In this document: one piece after another, positions 6,989 through 14,156 of the stretch
Numbering within the stretch: the first letter of the stretch is position 1
Layout of the letters: each line of letters starts with the position of its first letter
From: Marinobacterium halophilum
GTDB taxonomy: Bacteria > Pseudomonadota > Gammaproteobacteria > Pseudomonadales > Balneatricaceae
Assembly: GCF_003014615.1 (NCBI RefSeq)
Contig: NZ_PYGI01000016.1
Span: 1 to 64,000 of the forward strand
Reading direction: 5' to 3'
DNA: 64,000 nt
Notes under the pieces: model-generated
What the model was told of the DNA's origin: nothing
Seen by the model: the letters and a program-made list of their open reading frames with translations, nothing else
Database searches by the model: none
Program-made: the position numbers and the translations under genes

Positions 6989-7200
6989 TTAAAAATATGG
7001 CTAAAAAAGTGGGTGCTGGTCTGGCGACTGGTTCAGCCTTCGTAGGTTCTCAGGCAATGGCTGCGATTGATGTTGCTGCCGTTGGTACTGAGATTTCGGC
7101 CGCAGGTGATGCTGCTTCCAGTACCGGTACTCTGGTTATCGCTGCTGTCGCTGCGATTGCTGGGGTTGGCTTGATCATTGGCTTGATCCGCAAGATCTGA
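6985..7200 (+). CDS. Major coat protein (gpVIII-like)
   Basis: A 71-residue preprotein. A signal peptide (KKVGAGLATGSAFVGSQAMA) is followed by a predicted 45-residue mature subunit. The mature part has an acidic/amphipathic N-terminus (AAIDVAAVGTEISAAGD), a hydrophobic helix (TLVIAAVAAIAGVGLIIGL) and a basic end (IRKI). This is the canonical layout of filamentous phage major coat proteins, whose basic tail contacts DNA. A terminator lies 80 bp downstream, as expected for the most abundant transcript. Its stop overlaps the ATG of the 25-codon gene. Confidence 0.92.
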   Translation: MIKNMAKKVGAGLATGSAFVGSQAMAAIDVAAVGTEISAAGDAASSTGTLVIAAVAAIAGVGLIIGLIRKI

Positions 7201-7277
7201 TGATCTGGTCCCTTTTGTTAGGTGCTTTCGCTGCATCAATGTTTGTAACAGGGATGCGGCTTGGTTGGTACGTTTAA
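7200..7277 (+). CDS. 25-codon hydrophobic gene, candidate gpVII/gpIX-type tip protein
   Basis: The ATG at 7200 overlaps the stop of the major coat gene (TGATG). The peptide is 25 residues, almost wholly hydrophobic (MIWSLLLGAFAASMFV at the start, ending GWYV), with one internal arginine. Ff phages have two such proteins (gpVII 33 aa, gpIX 32 aa) that cap the virion tip. It lies between the major coat gene and the terminator, so it would be co-transcribed at high level. No homology is claimed; support comes from coupling, size, hydrophobicity and position. Confidence 0.6.
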   Translation: MIWSLLLGAFAASMFVTGMRLGWYV

Positions 7278-7278
7278 C

Positions 7279-7302
7279 AAGGGGGACTTCGGTCCCCTTT
7301 TT
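7279..7302 (+). terminator. Central rho-independent terminator with UUCG loop
   Basis: A GGGGAC stem (7282-7287) closes on the loop TTCG and pairs with GTCCCC, followed by five T residues. The C(UUCG)G tetraloop is exceptionally stable. In filamentous phages a terminator after the major coat gene limits expression of the adsorption gene, and this one sits at that point. Confidence 0.93.
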
Positions 7303-7315
7303 AAATGGTGTGTCT

Positions 7316-8602
7316 ATGCGTGCAGTCATTAACTACCTAAGACCGAACTTCTCCATTTACTGGTGTAATTTGGTTTTAGCCCATTTTTTTGCGTTCATGC
7401 TTGGGTTTATTCCGGTTTTGGTTTTCGGTGCTGATGATTTTTTTTATGCCAGTGCCAATCCAGATATTAAAGGTCATAGTGCTCAAGATACATGTGATGC
7501 CTATGCGGAATATTTCATTTCAACTCTTGTTTCATGTGGTGATCAGGATCATAAGGTTAACACATCGGTTTTTGAAAAAAATATTAGTAATGAAAATGGT
7601 TCATGCAATATAAGTTATGATTGGCCCATTTGTTATGGTGGTGAATTTAGCCATTTTTCCAAAAACGGTACAAACACAAAAATATTGAAATCATTATGTA
7701 CTGATGATGATAAACTTAATCCGTCTTCACCCTGTTACCAAAAACAATGCCCTGAACCTGGTACACAGGCCGGGATTGAAATCCAGCTATATGAGGGTGT
7801 CACGATGCCCTTTGCCTACTCTATTAATGGGTGTGAGTGCGAGGTTGAGTTTTACGCACCGACAACTGATCCTGATGAAAACGGTCTGGTTAATTATATC
7901 GGCACCTGTTTGTATACAGGCGCAGAACTGGAACCGACTCCGGGTAATGATCCCGAGAATCCTGGTGAACCACCCGAACCAGATGAGCAGCGTTGTTATT
8001 ACGATGATGGCACCTTTGCCGGTACTGTATCCAGTAACGCCCAGTGTCCTGAAGGTTCCCGTCCTGATCCTGAAGGGGGTGACGATGGTGGCGAAGACCC
8101 AGAACCCTGTGATCCTGCAACCGACCCTAGCTGTCCTGTAAATCCGCCCGACCCTGATCCTGAAGACTGCGATCCTGAAACAGAGGAATGCAAGGAACCT
8201 GAAAATCCTGGTACGCCTGGTAACAACGTTGCTGATAAAGGTAACACTGAGATTGCCCAGTTTTGCCGTGATAATCCTAAGGCTATTCAATGTGCTGAAT
8301 ACGTTTACAAAGAAATCCCTGATAATGCTAAAGGATTTTTCGATCTCGATAAGTTGGATACTCAAATAGAAGCTGGTTGGGAGGATCTGAGTGATGTTAT
8401 TTCACAGACTCAGGCAGATGTTAAAAGAACATTCGATTTGTCACTTTCCGGCGGCAGTGGTCTCCCTTGTTTTCCTTTTATTTCGTGGGATGGTAAGCAA
8501 TATGATGTTTGCTTATCCCAATATAGTGATGCAATGGGTATTTTGGCCACCGTTATTCTGTTTTTATGCATCGTCGTTGGAATCATGATTTTACTGAGGT
8601 GA
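7316..8602 (+). CDS. Adsorption/minor coat protein (gpIII-like, TspB-related)
   Basis: A 428-residue exported virion protein expected to bind the host receptor (often a pilus) and end assembly. The N-terminus is hydrophobic (residues about 12-38). A cysteine-rich globular part follows, then a long acidic linker full of PDP, EPE and NPG repeats (roughly residues 200-305). A C-terminal domain ends with CFPFISWDGKQYDVCLSQ and a membrane anchor (ILATVILFLCIVVGIMILL). That C-terminal arrangement is shared with TspB/attachment proteins of Neisseria MDA-type inoviruses. ATG at 7316 is used; the longer upstream frame runs through the terminator. The receptor-binding part is AT-richer than its surroundings, a common sign of fast evolution. 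Confidence 0.82.
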   Translation: MRAVINYLRPNFSIYWCNLVLAHFFAFMLGFIPVLVFGADDFFYASANPDIKGHSAQDTCDAYAEYFISTLVSCGDQDHKVNTSVFEKNISNENGSCNISYDWPICYGGEFSHFSKNGTNTKILKSLCTDDDKLNPSSPCYQKQCPEPGTQAGIEIQLYEGVTMPFAYSINGCECEVEFYAPTTDPDENGLVNYIGTCLYTGAELEPTPGNDPENPGEPPEPDEQRCYYDDGTFAGTVSSNAQCPEGSRPDPEGGDDGGEDPEPCDPATDPSCPVNPPDPDPEDCDPETEECKEPENPGTPGNNVADKGNTEIAQFCRDNPKAIQCAEYVYKEIPDNAKGFFDLDKLDTQIEAGWEDLSDVISQTQADVKRTFDLSLSGGSGLPCFPFISWDGKQYDVCLSQYSDAMGILATVILFLCIVVGIMILLR

Positions 8603-8604
8603 TT

Positions 8605-8943
8605 ATGGAAGTCGTAAATGGTATGCATGCTTTTTTAGATTCTATTACGGGCTGGCTCGATTCTGGTCAATACGGATTTTTTACCGATTTTAGTGCATTC
8701 ATGGTTAAGCAAGCAGTTATTGGATATATCGCATTCATTGCAAATGCTATTCCTTTTGCTTGGGGTATTGCGAAAGAGCTAATGAATGACCTAAATATTT
8801 CAACATACTTGAACCAGGCATGGGGTGCGCTTGATTCTGATACGCGTTCTATCGCAGCTTATCTTAAAATCCCAGAGGGAATAAATTTCATTCTATCCTC
8901 AGCCGTTACGAAATTTGTACTTAGGTTCATACCGGGGTTCTGA
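8605..8943 (+). CDS. DUF2523 (gpVI-like) minor coat protein
   Basis: A 112-residue, mostly hydrophobic protein with helices around residues 29-50 and a C-terminal amphipathic stretch. It is located between the adsorption protein and Zot, exactly where inoviruses encode DUF2523. In Ff phage, gpVI anchors the adsorption protein at the virion end. ATG at 8605 is chosen; the frame continues upstream into the gene III 3' end. Spacing to neighbours is 2 bp on each side, which indicates a tight operon. Confidence 0.82.
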   Translation: MEVVNGMHAFLDSITGWLDSGQYGFFTDFSAFMVKQAVIGYIAFIANAIPFAWGIAKELMNDLNISTYLNQAWGALDSDTRSIAAYLKIPEGINFILSSAVTKFVLRFIPGF

Positions 8944-8945
8944 TT

Positions 8946-10172
8946 ATGTCGATCACGATTCACCATGGCTCGAACGGCTCATATAAAACCGCCGGTGTCA
9001 TGTCTGATTACTTCATACCTGCAGCCCATGCGGGCCGCGTTGTCGTTACGAACATACGCGGCGTTGATCGTGCCCGCACAATGCTCAATATGGAAGACGT
9101 GCCTGATTCCTTCGATGTGATCTATATCGACACGGACACACGGGAAGGGCGCTACCAAATTGCCACTTGGTTTCATTGGGTGCCACTGGGGGCGCTTTGC
9201 CTGTTTGATGAATCAGGCGTGATGTTCCCCAAGGCATGGCGTCAAAAGGACTTCGACGCGCTGGATTATCCGGGTGGCCCCGACCAGGCATCGGCGGATG
9301 GCCGTCCGGCGAACTGGGTTGAAGCCTGGGAAATGCACCGTCATTTTAACTGGGACATCGTCCTGACGGCACCGAATATCAAATCCATCCGCGAGGATAT
9401 CCGCCAGACAACGGAAGGTGCCTATAAACACAAAAACAGGGCCTTGTTAGGTCCCATGTTCACGGGTTACCGGGAGGGCTATCACGATGCGCAAAAAAAC
9501 GGACAGTCAGCAACAGACTTTGACGTCGTGCGAAATAAACGGGTTAACCCTCTGGTTTTTAGACTCTACGACTCCACCAGAACCGGAAAAGCCCAGCAAA
9601 CGCTCAACGGTTTCAACCTGTTTAAATCGCCTCGTGTGTTATTTGCGTTGGGTATTTCCGTTTCTGCAGCCGTCTACGGAATCACCAGCGGAGGTTTACA
9701 GATCTTCATGGGTCCTGGCACTGTTCCACCTGCTCAGCCGATTGATACGCCTGCCGTTCCAGCTGCTGTACCAACTGATGCGCCCGATCCTGCGCCTGCT
9801 CGGCCGAATGCTCCTCCGGCTGTTGATCCTCGTCTGCGTGATGTGGATGCTTTCTCAGATCGTCCGGCTGGTAGTGTAGATTCCGGTCCCCTCGCCGGTT
9901 ATAAGGTCTGGATATCCGGTTCCCTGGAACGCTCGGACCTTCATATTTACCACTACGTCCTGACTATCCTGATCGATGGTCAACCCCAGGAATACATCAG
10001 CAGCGATATCCAGCAAATGGGCTACCGCATTCATTCCCGCGGCTCCTGCTCTGCTGAGATCGAGTTTAAGCAAGAAAGATACCCGATTTCCTGCGTTGCG
10101 CTGGCAGCGAGGGAGGGGCGACAGGTGGAGCAACCGACCACGTTGCCAGCGCTACCGTCGACGGCCCTGTAG
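8946..10172 (+). CDS. Zot-family assembly ATPase (gpI-like)
   Basis: This 408-residue inner-membrane ATPase drives extrusion of filamentous phage. Walker A is GSNGSYKT (residues 8-15) and Walker B is ALCLFDE (83-89). One membrane helix lies around residues 230-250, followed by a proline-rich periplasmic spacer (about 258-292) and a C-terminal domain with two cysteines. This is the Zot topology: cytoplasmic ATPase, one span, periplasmic tail that meets the secretin. No phage secretin gene is present, so a host secretin is presumably used. The name Zot refers to the family and does not imply toxin activity. Confidence 0.93.
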   Translation: MSITIHHGSNGSYKTAGVMSDYFIPAAHAGRVVVTNIRGVDRARTMLNMEDVPDSFDVIYIDTDTREGRYQIATWFHWVPLGALCLFDESGVMFPKAWRQKDFDALDYPGGPDQASADGRPANWVEAWEMHRHFNWDIVLTAPNIKSIREDIRQTTEGAYKHKNRALLGPMFTGYREGYHDAQKNGQSATDFDVVRNKRVNPLVFRLYDSTRTGKAQQTLNGFNLFKSPRVLFALGISVSAAVYGITSGGLQIFMGPGTVPPAQPIDTPAVPAAVPTDAPDPAPARPNAPPAVDPRLRDVDAFSDRPAGSVDSGPLAGYKVWISGSLERSDLHIYHYVLTILIDGQPQEYISSDIQQMGYRIHSRGSCSAEIEFKQERYPISCVALAAREGRQVEQPTTLPALPSTAL

Positions 10173-10241
10173 CACGTCTCAAATAAATACATAAAACAGG
10201 TTGTTGCTACGCAATACCCCTTTGTTATTCAGGTGCAGATG

Positions 10242-11513
10242 ATGAAAAAAGAAAATTTGACCCGTTTTGATCAGAATTTTGAGCGTTCCGAGTTCGGTCG
10301 TAACTTCTGTTTGCCTTCAGGTGAACTCGTTGACCTACATGGAGTACGCATTATCGACACATCCATTGATACGGTTAGGCAGCTGTACAACGGCATGTTG
10401 AACCATGATGTGCTGGATGGGCTTGAGGAAAGGCTAGAGGCTGAGCATCGTCCAGTCGTGGAGTACCAGGGGCATTTGTGGCGGCTTAGGCGTGGTGGCA
10501 AGGCAGGTTTCAAGTTCCTGCTTCAGAATGCCGAGTTCGGTGTTGTCATCTTGTTGAAGAACAACCACACCACAGCTGACCGTGCCGGTAGTCACTGCAA
10601 GGTTGAGATATCTCCCAAGCTGATCAGGGATCAGTCCCCTGATGTACTGCAACACCAGATGGATGAACTCGCGTCTGGCTGGTTTGTAGTAGCTCCGTCC
10701 CCCTGTGGTGTTGCCATTCATATCGCAACCGACTGGCAGGGCTGGACACCCCCGTCTGATTTTGTCAGCCGGTTAACCTGTCGATCTCAACGGGTTAATG
10801 ATCGTTCGGGCTTTCAGTCCCTTGAAGTGACCACCGGCGAAGTGGCCAGCGTCTATGGTCGTGGTCAGTCCTACACCTTCGGCACGGTCTCCAGTCTTCA
10901 GGCTGCGTTGTACAACAAGTCGAAAGAGATCATTGCCCACGACAAAATCGACTACTTCCACGGCATATGGGCAAGTAAGCTCGGGCATGACTGGGAACCG
11001 CTCTGGAACCCTGATCAGGATGTGTGGCGGCTTGAATTCCGGTTCTCTCAAACTGTGCTTAGGCAGTTTGCCGAGTACAACACCACCCAGGACAAGAAGT
11101 GCAACCTTAGCACCTATGAGTCTGCATCCGAGTACCTGGCTAACCTTTGGGCCTATGCGCTCGACCGTTTCCGTCTTGACCACAACCGCCGATTTGTAGA
11201 CCCGTTTTGGACCGTTCTGCACTCGGAAACCGAGTGGTCTAAGCCTGCCCCTGACTTCATCGCCAAGCGTCAATACAAGACTGCCGGCATTGGCAATGAA
11301 AAGAACGTTGCTCTTGCTTTGGGAAACCTGATTTCGATCTATGCCAGGAACAACATTACTGCCCGGAAGGCTTGGAGCTGCCTAAAAAAGTCCGGTCTCT
11401 GGCGTGATTTGATGGGGTATATCAAGGCCAGAGAAATTACCAAAACAGACCTGTTCGACATGATTGAGCGGGGGTTACTGGAACGAAGGCTAACGAGCAA
11501 GGTGGCCGCATAG
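10242..11513 (+). CDS. Rolling-circle replication initiator (Rep_trans family)
   Basis: A roughly 423-residue protein that nicks the replicative form to start viral-strand synthesis. The block SLQAALYNKSKEI near residue 225 is the hallmark of Rep_trans proteins. It carries the lysine/tyrosine environment used for nicking and is followed by WRLEFRFS. ATG at 10242 (or 10239) is preferred over GTG 10233 because AGGTG overlaps the latter. Placement after zot and next to integrase differs from Ff phage, where gene II precedes the coat genes. The stop overlaps the integrase GTG (TAGTG), implying coupled translation. Confidence 0.85.
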   Translation: MKKENLTRFDQNFERSEFGRNFCLPSGELVDLHGVRIIDTSIDTVRQLYNGMLNHDVLDGLEERLEAEHRPVVEYQGHLWRLRRGGKAGFKFLLQNAEFGVVILLKNNHTTADRAGSHCKVEISPKLIRDQSPDVLQHQMDELASGWFVVAPSPCGVAIHIATDWQGWTPPSDFVSRLTCRSQRVNDRSGFQSLEVTTGEVASVYGRGQSYTFGTVSSLQAALYNKSKEIIAHDKIDYFHGIWASKLGHDWEPLWNPDQDVWRLEFRFSQTVLRQFAEYNTTQDKKCNLSTYESASEYLANLWAYALDRFRLDHNRRFVDPFWTVLHSETEWSKPAPDFIAKRQYKTAGIGNEKNVALALGNLISIYARNNITARKAWSCLKKSGLWRDLMGYIKAREITKTDLFDMIERGLLERRLTSKVAA

Positions 11514-12505
11514 TGGCAATTACATCCTTACCAGATGGTCGTTGGAAAGTGGACATTGAGCCGGTTAAAGGTCGTCGATTTCGCAAGACGTTCAAAGCGA
11601 AGGCTGACGCTAAACGGTTCGAATTAGTGTGTCGGCAAAAAGTCATCCAGGACCCCGAATGGTCACCCAGAACCAAGGATCAACGCAAACTCAGTGAACT
11701 CGTTGCCTTATGGTATGACCTGCATGGCCACACTCTTCGAGACGGCGAGCGTCGTAAAAGAGCATTGTTGTGTATGGCTTCGCGTCTGAAAGACCCAGTG
11801 GCAGCCAAGCTCACCCCGTCGGCCTACATGATAGATCGTCGTAAACGCTCTGACTCAAGTATCGCTGATAAGACCCTGAACAATGAATTGACGTACATCC
11901 GTGCTGTTTACAACGAGCTTTATGCCTTAGACCAGGTGAAATACGAAAACCCTTTATCCAAGGTGAAACCGCTCAAGCTGCAACAGAGGGAATTGTCCTG
12001 GCTGACTCAGGACCAGATTCGTGAGTTGTTGGAGGTTATCCGCTCCCGATCGGCAGGGGCTAACCCTCACCTGGAACTGATTGTGTTAGTTTGCTTGGCA
12101 ACTGGGGCAAGGTGGTCTGAAGCTCAGAACCTGAAACCCACATCGGTTCGGAACAGGGCAGTGACGTTCAGCAACACCAAGAACGGCAAGGTTCGAACCG
12201 TACCGATATCTCAGGACCTGGAGCAACGCCTCCAAGAACACTGGAAGGTATACGGACCCTTCACCAGCTCTATTGGTGCATTCAGGCGTGCGCTGGAGAA
12301 GACAACGATAGAGCTACCCAAAGGCCAAGCTGCTCATGTGCTGCGGCATAGCTTCGCAAGTCATTTCATGATGAATGGCGGGAATATCCTAACCTTGCAG
12401 AAGATACTAGGCCATTCAGCTGTGACAGTGACCATGCGATATGCGCACCTTTCACCGGATCACCTTCAGGAGTCTTTGAGGTTTTCGCCTTTGTCGTTTC
12501 TCTGA
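11513..12505 (+). CDS. int: Tyrosine recombinase (phage integrase)
   Basis: This 330-residue site-specific recombinase is responsible for insertion into ssrA. Catalytic residues are R200 (ATGARWSEA), a lysine at 223 or 226 (NTKNGKVRT), H275/R278 (HVLRH), H301 (LGHS) and Y310 (MRYAHL). An N-terminal arm-binding-like domain (about 1-45, GRWKVDIEPVKGRRFRKTF) and a core-binding SAM-like domain (about 60-150) precede it. Translation starts at GTG overlapping the Rep stop. The 3' end overlaps the convergent channel gene by 40 bp. The 33-bp att repeats and paired arm sites nearby fit this enzyme. Confidence 0.93.
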   Translation: MAITSLPDGRWKVDIEPVKGRRFRKTFKAKADAKRFELVCRQKVIQDPEWSPRTKDQRKLSELVALWYDLHGHTLRDGERRKRALLCMASRLKDPVAAKLTPSAYMIDRRKRSDSSIADKTLNNELTYIRAVYNELYALDQVKYENPLSKVKPLKLQQRELSWLTQDQIRELLEVIRSRSAGANPHLELIVLVCLATGARWSEAQNLKPTSVRNRAVTFSNTKNGKVRTVPISQDLEQRLQEHWKVYGPFTSSIGAFRRALEKTTIELPKGQAAHVLRHSFASHFMMNGGNILTLQKILGHSAVTVTMRYAHLSPDHLQESLRFSPLSFL

Positions 12506-12966
12506 AGCAAGAAGATAGTTTTACCTACAATCATTGCCATAAAGACCTGGCCCATCAAGGCCTCTGCCATAGCGAATAGCTTCAGGTTTTCGGGAGGGCT
12601 GAAGCCTCCGTATCCAAGTGTTGTCCAGGTTACTACGCTGAAGTATATAGCGTTTAGCCAGTCTGGATCGAATGTGTTTCCTTCAGCGTCACAGCAGAGC
12701 CCTACTACTCTATATAGAAAAGCGAACATGAAGATCATCAGGATTACGACAATCAGGAAGTGCGCAAATGACTCGAACTTATGAGGTGTGTTGAAAAACC
12801 GGTAGCTTGAAATCAAGGCGGAGCAAACCAAGGTACCAAAAATTATCCACAGACCGGGATCTCCCCAGAACTTTAGCGTTTTTAAAACAGCAATTACTAA
12901 GAAGAAGGTGAAGGCAAGTGCTATCAGGTCCGAATATTTCCGGAATACGGGTAGCCAGTTCTGCAT
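12466..12966 (-). CDS. Potassium-channel-like membrane protein (prophage cargo)
   Basis: A 166-residue protein of the ion-channel (Ion_trans_2) type. It has hydrophobic helices at about 12-33, 37-58, 67-88 and 129-154. Between the last two is a pore loop with TTLGYGGFSPP, where TLGYG (116-120) matches the K+ selectivity-filter signature TxGYG. It probably assembles as a tetramer in the inner membrane. There is no recognisable cytoplasmic gating domain, only a short charged tail. The ribosome site is GAGAGG. It is transcribed against the integrase, with a 40-bp tail overlap, and lies just inside the right att site, so it belongs to the prophage. Its benefit to phage or host is unknown. Confidence 0.85.
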   Translation of the reverse strand: MQNWLPVFRKYSDLIALAFTFFLVIAVLKTLKFWGDPGLWIIFGTLVCSALISSYRFFNTPHKFESFAHFLIVVILMIFMFAFLYRVVGLCCDAEGNTFDPDWLNAIYFSVVTWTTLGYGGFSPPENLKLFAMAEALMGQVFMAMIVGKTIFLLQRNDKGENLKDS

Positions 12967-13017
12967 TTTGGTGACCTCTCATTCCTTGTGAGGTTTGGTT
13001 AGTGCCAGTAGGTATCA

Positions 13018-13041
13018 TTTCGACACTTTCTCGACACATGG
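13018..13041 (+). promoter_or_regulatory. Candidate integrase arm-type site, right
   Basis: TTTCGACACTTTCTCGACAC followed by ATGG is the partner of 3429-3453, differing at two positions and one missing base. It lies about 58 bp from the right att core. In the excised circle the two copies would sit on opposite sides of the core, in direct orientation. Confidence 0.6.
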
Positions 13042-13060
13042 TGGGGTTTTGCGGGGCTAG

Positions 13061-13088
13061 AAAAGAAAAAACCCTGTATAAACAGGGT
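13061..13088 (-). terminator. Rho-independent terminator downstream of ssrA
   Basis: On the minus strand ACCCTG pairs with CAGGGT around a 6-base loop, followed by a run of T residues broken by one C. It lies 17 bp beyond the tmRNA 3' end but on the prophage side of the attachment core. The phage has therefore replaced the original ssrA terminator with its own. Confidence 0.85.
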
Positions 13089-13098
13089 CTTGTCTTCT

Positions 13099-13131
13099 GG
13101 AATTTGGTGGAGGTGGCGGGTTTCGAACCCG
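13099..13131. repeat. Prophage attachment site, right copy (within ssrA)
   Basis: This is identical to 3294-3326 and includes the CCA end and T-arm of the tmRNA gene. Integration here rebuilds the complete tmRNA 3' end, so ssrA stays functional in the lysogen. Confidence 0.9.
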
Positions 13132-13462
13132 CGTCCGCCAATCCTCTGCCTTAAGATCTACATGCTTAGGCTTCTCTATTTAATTAACCCGTCACGACCC
13201 GAGAGCCAGGGTGTTATGGGCGAGCTCTTTTAGTTTTAACCGTTCAGCTTAGAGCAAAGCATCCAGGCGATTCTGTCTCGAATGACACCGCGAACCTCTG
13301 AGTTACAGACACCTTAGAGTGCGGCGCTAGCCGACTTAAGCGGCTAGAGCGTAGTTATCGTCGTTTGCAACTATAACTGTGTGATGAGGGATTAACGAGA
13401 ATCATCACGTTCTCGGCATGCACCCAAGGGTTCGTAATCGGCGTCGAAGCCAAGTCACCCCC
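13105..13462 (-). ncRNA. ssrA: tmRNA
   Basis: This 358-nt transfer-messenger RNA rescues stalled ribosomes together with SmpB, encoded next to it. The 5' GGGGGUG pairs with CACCUCC next to the encoded ACCA 3' end, forming the 7-bp acceptor stem. A TTCGAA T-loop lies in the 3' part. The tag reading frame starts at the resume codon GCA and gives ANDDNYALAA, then TAA (13336-13368), as in Pseudomonas-type gammaproteobacteria. The 3' end is the integration target of the filamentous prophage and probably also of the gpA element farther left. Confidence 0.97.
13336..13368 (-). other. tmRNA proteolysis-tag reading frame
   Basis: Eleven codons inside ssrA: GCA resume codon, tag ANDDNYALAA, TAA stop. 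The C-terminal ALAA is the ClpXP/ClpAP recognition end. Confidence 0.95.
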
Positions 13463-13515
13463 AGATAAGAACTTCTATTGTAACGACTTAATCGGTCGAG
13501 CGAAAGCTAAACAGC
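13463..13515 (-). promoter_or_regulatory. Likely ssrA promoter
   Basis: Between smpB and ssrA the minus strand carries TACAAT (13477-13482) as a -10 candidate. TTTCGC lies 17 bp upstream as a poor -35. Transcription would start a few bases before the mature 5' end, which RNase P then trims. Read-through from smpB is also possible. Confidence 0.4.
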
Positions 13516-13995
13516 TTAACGCGCGGAGGTAGACATTTCTCGCTGCTTCTGGCGATTCCAGTCTTTCTCTTTCTCATCGGCACGTTTGTCATGCAGCTTC
13601 TTGCCTTTCACCAGCGCGATTTCACATTTGACCCGACCGTTTTTCCAGTACAGGGCCAGTGCAACGCAGGTGTAGCCTTTGGCGTCGACAGCGGTAATGA
13701 GTTTGTCTATCTCGCGACGGTTCAGCAACAGTTTGCGTTCACGGCGCGGCTCGGTGACGTAGTGGGTTGAGGCGGTAATCAGGGGGGTGATATGTGCACC
13801 CACCAGCCAGGCTTCGTCATTTTTGAATATGACGTAGGAATCGACCAGCTGGCCGCGACCTTCACGCAGACTTTTGACTTCCCAACCCGTCAGGGACACT
13901 CCAGCCTCGAAACGAGTTTCGATGGAGTATTCGTGCTTGGCACGTTTGTTAAGGCAGATGGTGTCTCCGCCCGGGGACTTCTTTTTCTTAGCCAT
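13516..13995 (-). CDS. smpB: SsrA-binding protein SmpB
   Basis: A 159-residue partner of tmRNA that binds its tRNA-like domain and delivers it to stalled ribosomes. The family core [29 protein letters not shown] and the basic C-terminal tail ([13 protein letters not shown]) that probes the empty mRNA channel are present. ATG at 13995 (MAKKKK) is the usual family start. It is encoded immediately upstream of ssrA on the same strand. Confidence 0.97.
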   Translation of the reverse strand: MAKKKKSPGGDTICLNKRAKHEYSIETRFEAGVSLTGWEVKSLREGRGQLVDSYVIFKNDEAWLVGAHITPLITASTHYVTEPRRERKLLLNRREIDKLITAVDAKGYTCVALALYWKNGRVKCEIALVKGKKLHDKRADEKEKDWNRQKQREMSTSAR

Positions 13996-14156
13996 ATGAC
14001 GATTATATAGAGGGGCATGATGCAATGAAAGCATCCAAATTGAGCTGTTTGGGCATGTTTAGGTTACCGGTGTGGCAACAAATGTCTGAAAAGGTTGTCA
14101 CCCCTGTCCGAAATATGAACAATTGCTCTCTTCTGTAATGTTTACATGAGAGCGCT

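Larger units (their letters stand above)
3294..13131 (+). mobile_element. Filamentous prophage (inovirus) integrated in ssrA
   Basis: The unit is about 9.8 kb between 33-bp direct repeats of the tmRNA 3' end. Order: accessory gene, secreted protein (-), repressor (-), then plus-strand HTH, three small genes, ssDNA-binding protein, small ORF, minor coat candidate, major coat, 25-codon hydrophobic gene, terminator, adsorption protein, DUF2523, Zot ATPase, Rep_trans initiator, tyrosine integrase. A channel-like gene (-) closes the right end. All functions needed for a filamentous phage that borrows a host secretin are visible, and no frame is broken. It carries its own integrase rather than relying on XerCD/dif. 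Whether it still excises is unknown. Confidence 0.92.

Noticed and set aside
7787-8365. A 192-codon minus-strand frame inside the adsorption gene
   Set aside because: It mirrors the repetitive acidic Pro/Asp/Glu linker on the plus strand and has no start signal of its own.
8946-10172. Zot read as a secreted toxin
   Set aside because: Walker motifs, single span and synteny show the phage assembly ATPase. The toxin activity of Vibrio Zot cannot be inferred for this protein.
12779-13141. A 120-codon minus-strand frame beginning MADAGSKPATSTKF
   Set aside because: It starts inside the tmRNA 3' end and is the usual false translation of tRNA-like sequence. It also overlaps the channel gene.
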